Shown: positions 13,691 through 13,748 of the stretch, in pieces
Position numbering within the stretch: position 1 is the stretch's first letter
Layout of the letters: every line of letters starts with the position of its first letter
Made by a program: the position numbers and the translations under genes
DNA from: an uncultured Eubacterium sp.
GTDB taxonomy: Bacteria > Bacillota > Clostridia > Lachnospirales > Lachnospiraceae
Direction: 5' to 3'
NCBI GenBank assembly: GCA_910586045.1
Contig: CAJUIH010000098.1
Location: 1 to 13,748, forward strand
Length of the DNA: 13,748 nt
The notes under the pieces: generated by a model
The model's database searches: none
Told to the model about the DNA's origin: nothing
Seen by the model: only the letters and a program-made list of their open reading frames with translations

Positions 13691-13748
13691 ATGAGGGACG
13701 CAGGTCTGGTTTGCGGCTCCGGCTCCAGAATGCTAAGAATCCCTAAGT
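13691..13748 (+). CDS. Start of an unidentified gene (partial, runs off the window)
   Basis: An ATG at 13691 is preceded by GGGAGG (13678-13683) with 7 nt spacing, and its frame stays open to the window end (19 codons: MRDAGLVCGSGSRMLRIPK). It begins 32 nt after the radA stop with no terminator between, so co-transcription is likely. The visible residues do not resemble the usual start of DisA, the common partner after radA. The stretch is too short to identify. Confidence 0.4.
   Translation, partial: MRDAGLVCGSGSRMLRIPK

Overview
The window looks like chromosomal DNA from a mid-GC Clostridia (Bacillota) genome, most likely Lachnospiraceae. The basis is strong AGGAGG-type ribosome binding sites, sigma-A-like promoters, a UVR-containing ClpC, and two proteins whose relatives I associate with that family: a Cadherin-like beta-sandwich membrane protein and a small protein often labelled 'endosialidase'. 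The family assignment is inference. There is no rRNA, tRNA, CRISPR array, phage gene or intact transposase.

Layout: (1) 1-2642, a possible gene tail, then copA, a Cu(+) P1B-ATPase carrying a complete CopZ-like domain fused at its C-terminus; that domain has its own in-frame Shine-Dalgarno and ATG. (2) 2691-4408, a strong hairpin, a promoter, then a GreA-type elongation factor followed 19 nt later by a secreted transglutaminase-like protein. (3) 4409-4653, a non-coding stretch with two structured inverted-repeat units, one a 152-bp nested palindrome resembling a MITE. (4) 4654-4887, minus strand, a 77-residue single-pass membrane protein. (5) 5130-5762, a HAD-family phosphatase. (6) 5912-9031, a 1039-residue protein with signal peptide, Cadherin-like domain, unrecognised ectodomain, one membrane helix and a 608-residue low-complexity tail with Tyr-centred 12-residue repeats (36-bp minisatellite). 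(7) 9129-11582, clpC, without ctsR-mcsA-mcsB beside it. (8) 11727-12140, the small 'endosialidase'-type protein with its own promoter. (9) 12300-13658, radA, preceded by a terminator-like hairpin 32 nt before its start codon. (10) 13691-13748, the start of another gene running off the window.

Most of the genes are housekeeping or stress functions (copper export, transcript cleavage, proteolysis, recombination). The least ordinary items are the CopA-CopZ fusion with an internal start, the repeat-tailed membrane protein just upstream of clpC, the palindromic element at 4500-4651, and the hairpin gating radA. No clear new multi-gene system is visible; the repeat-tailed membrane protein is the best candidate for undescribed biology.
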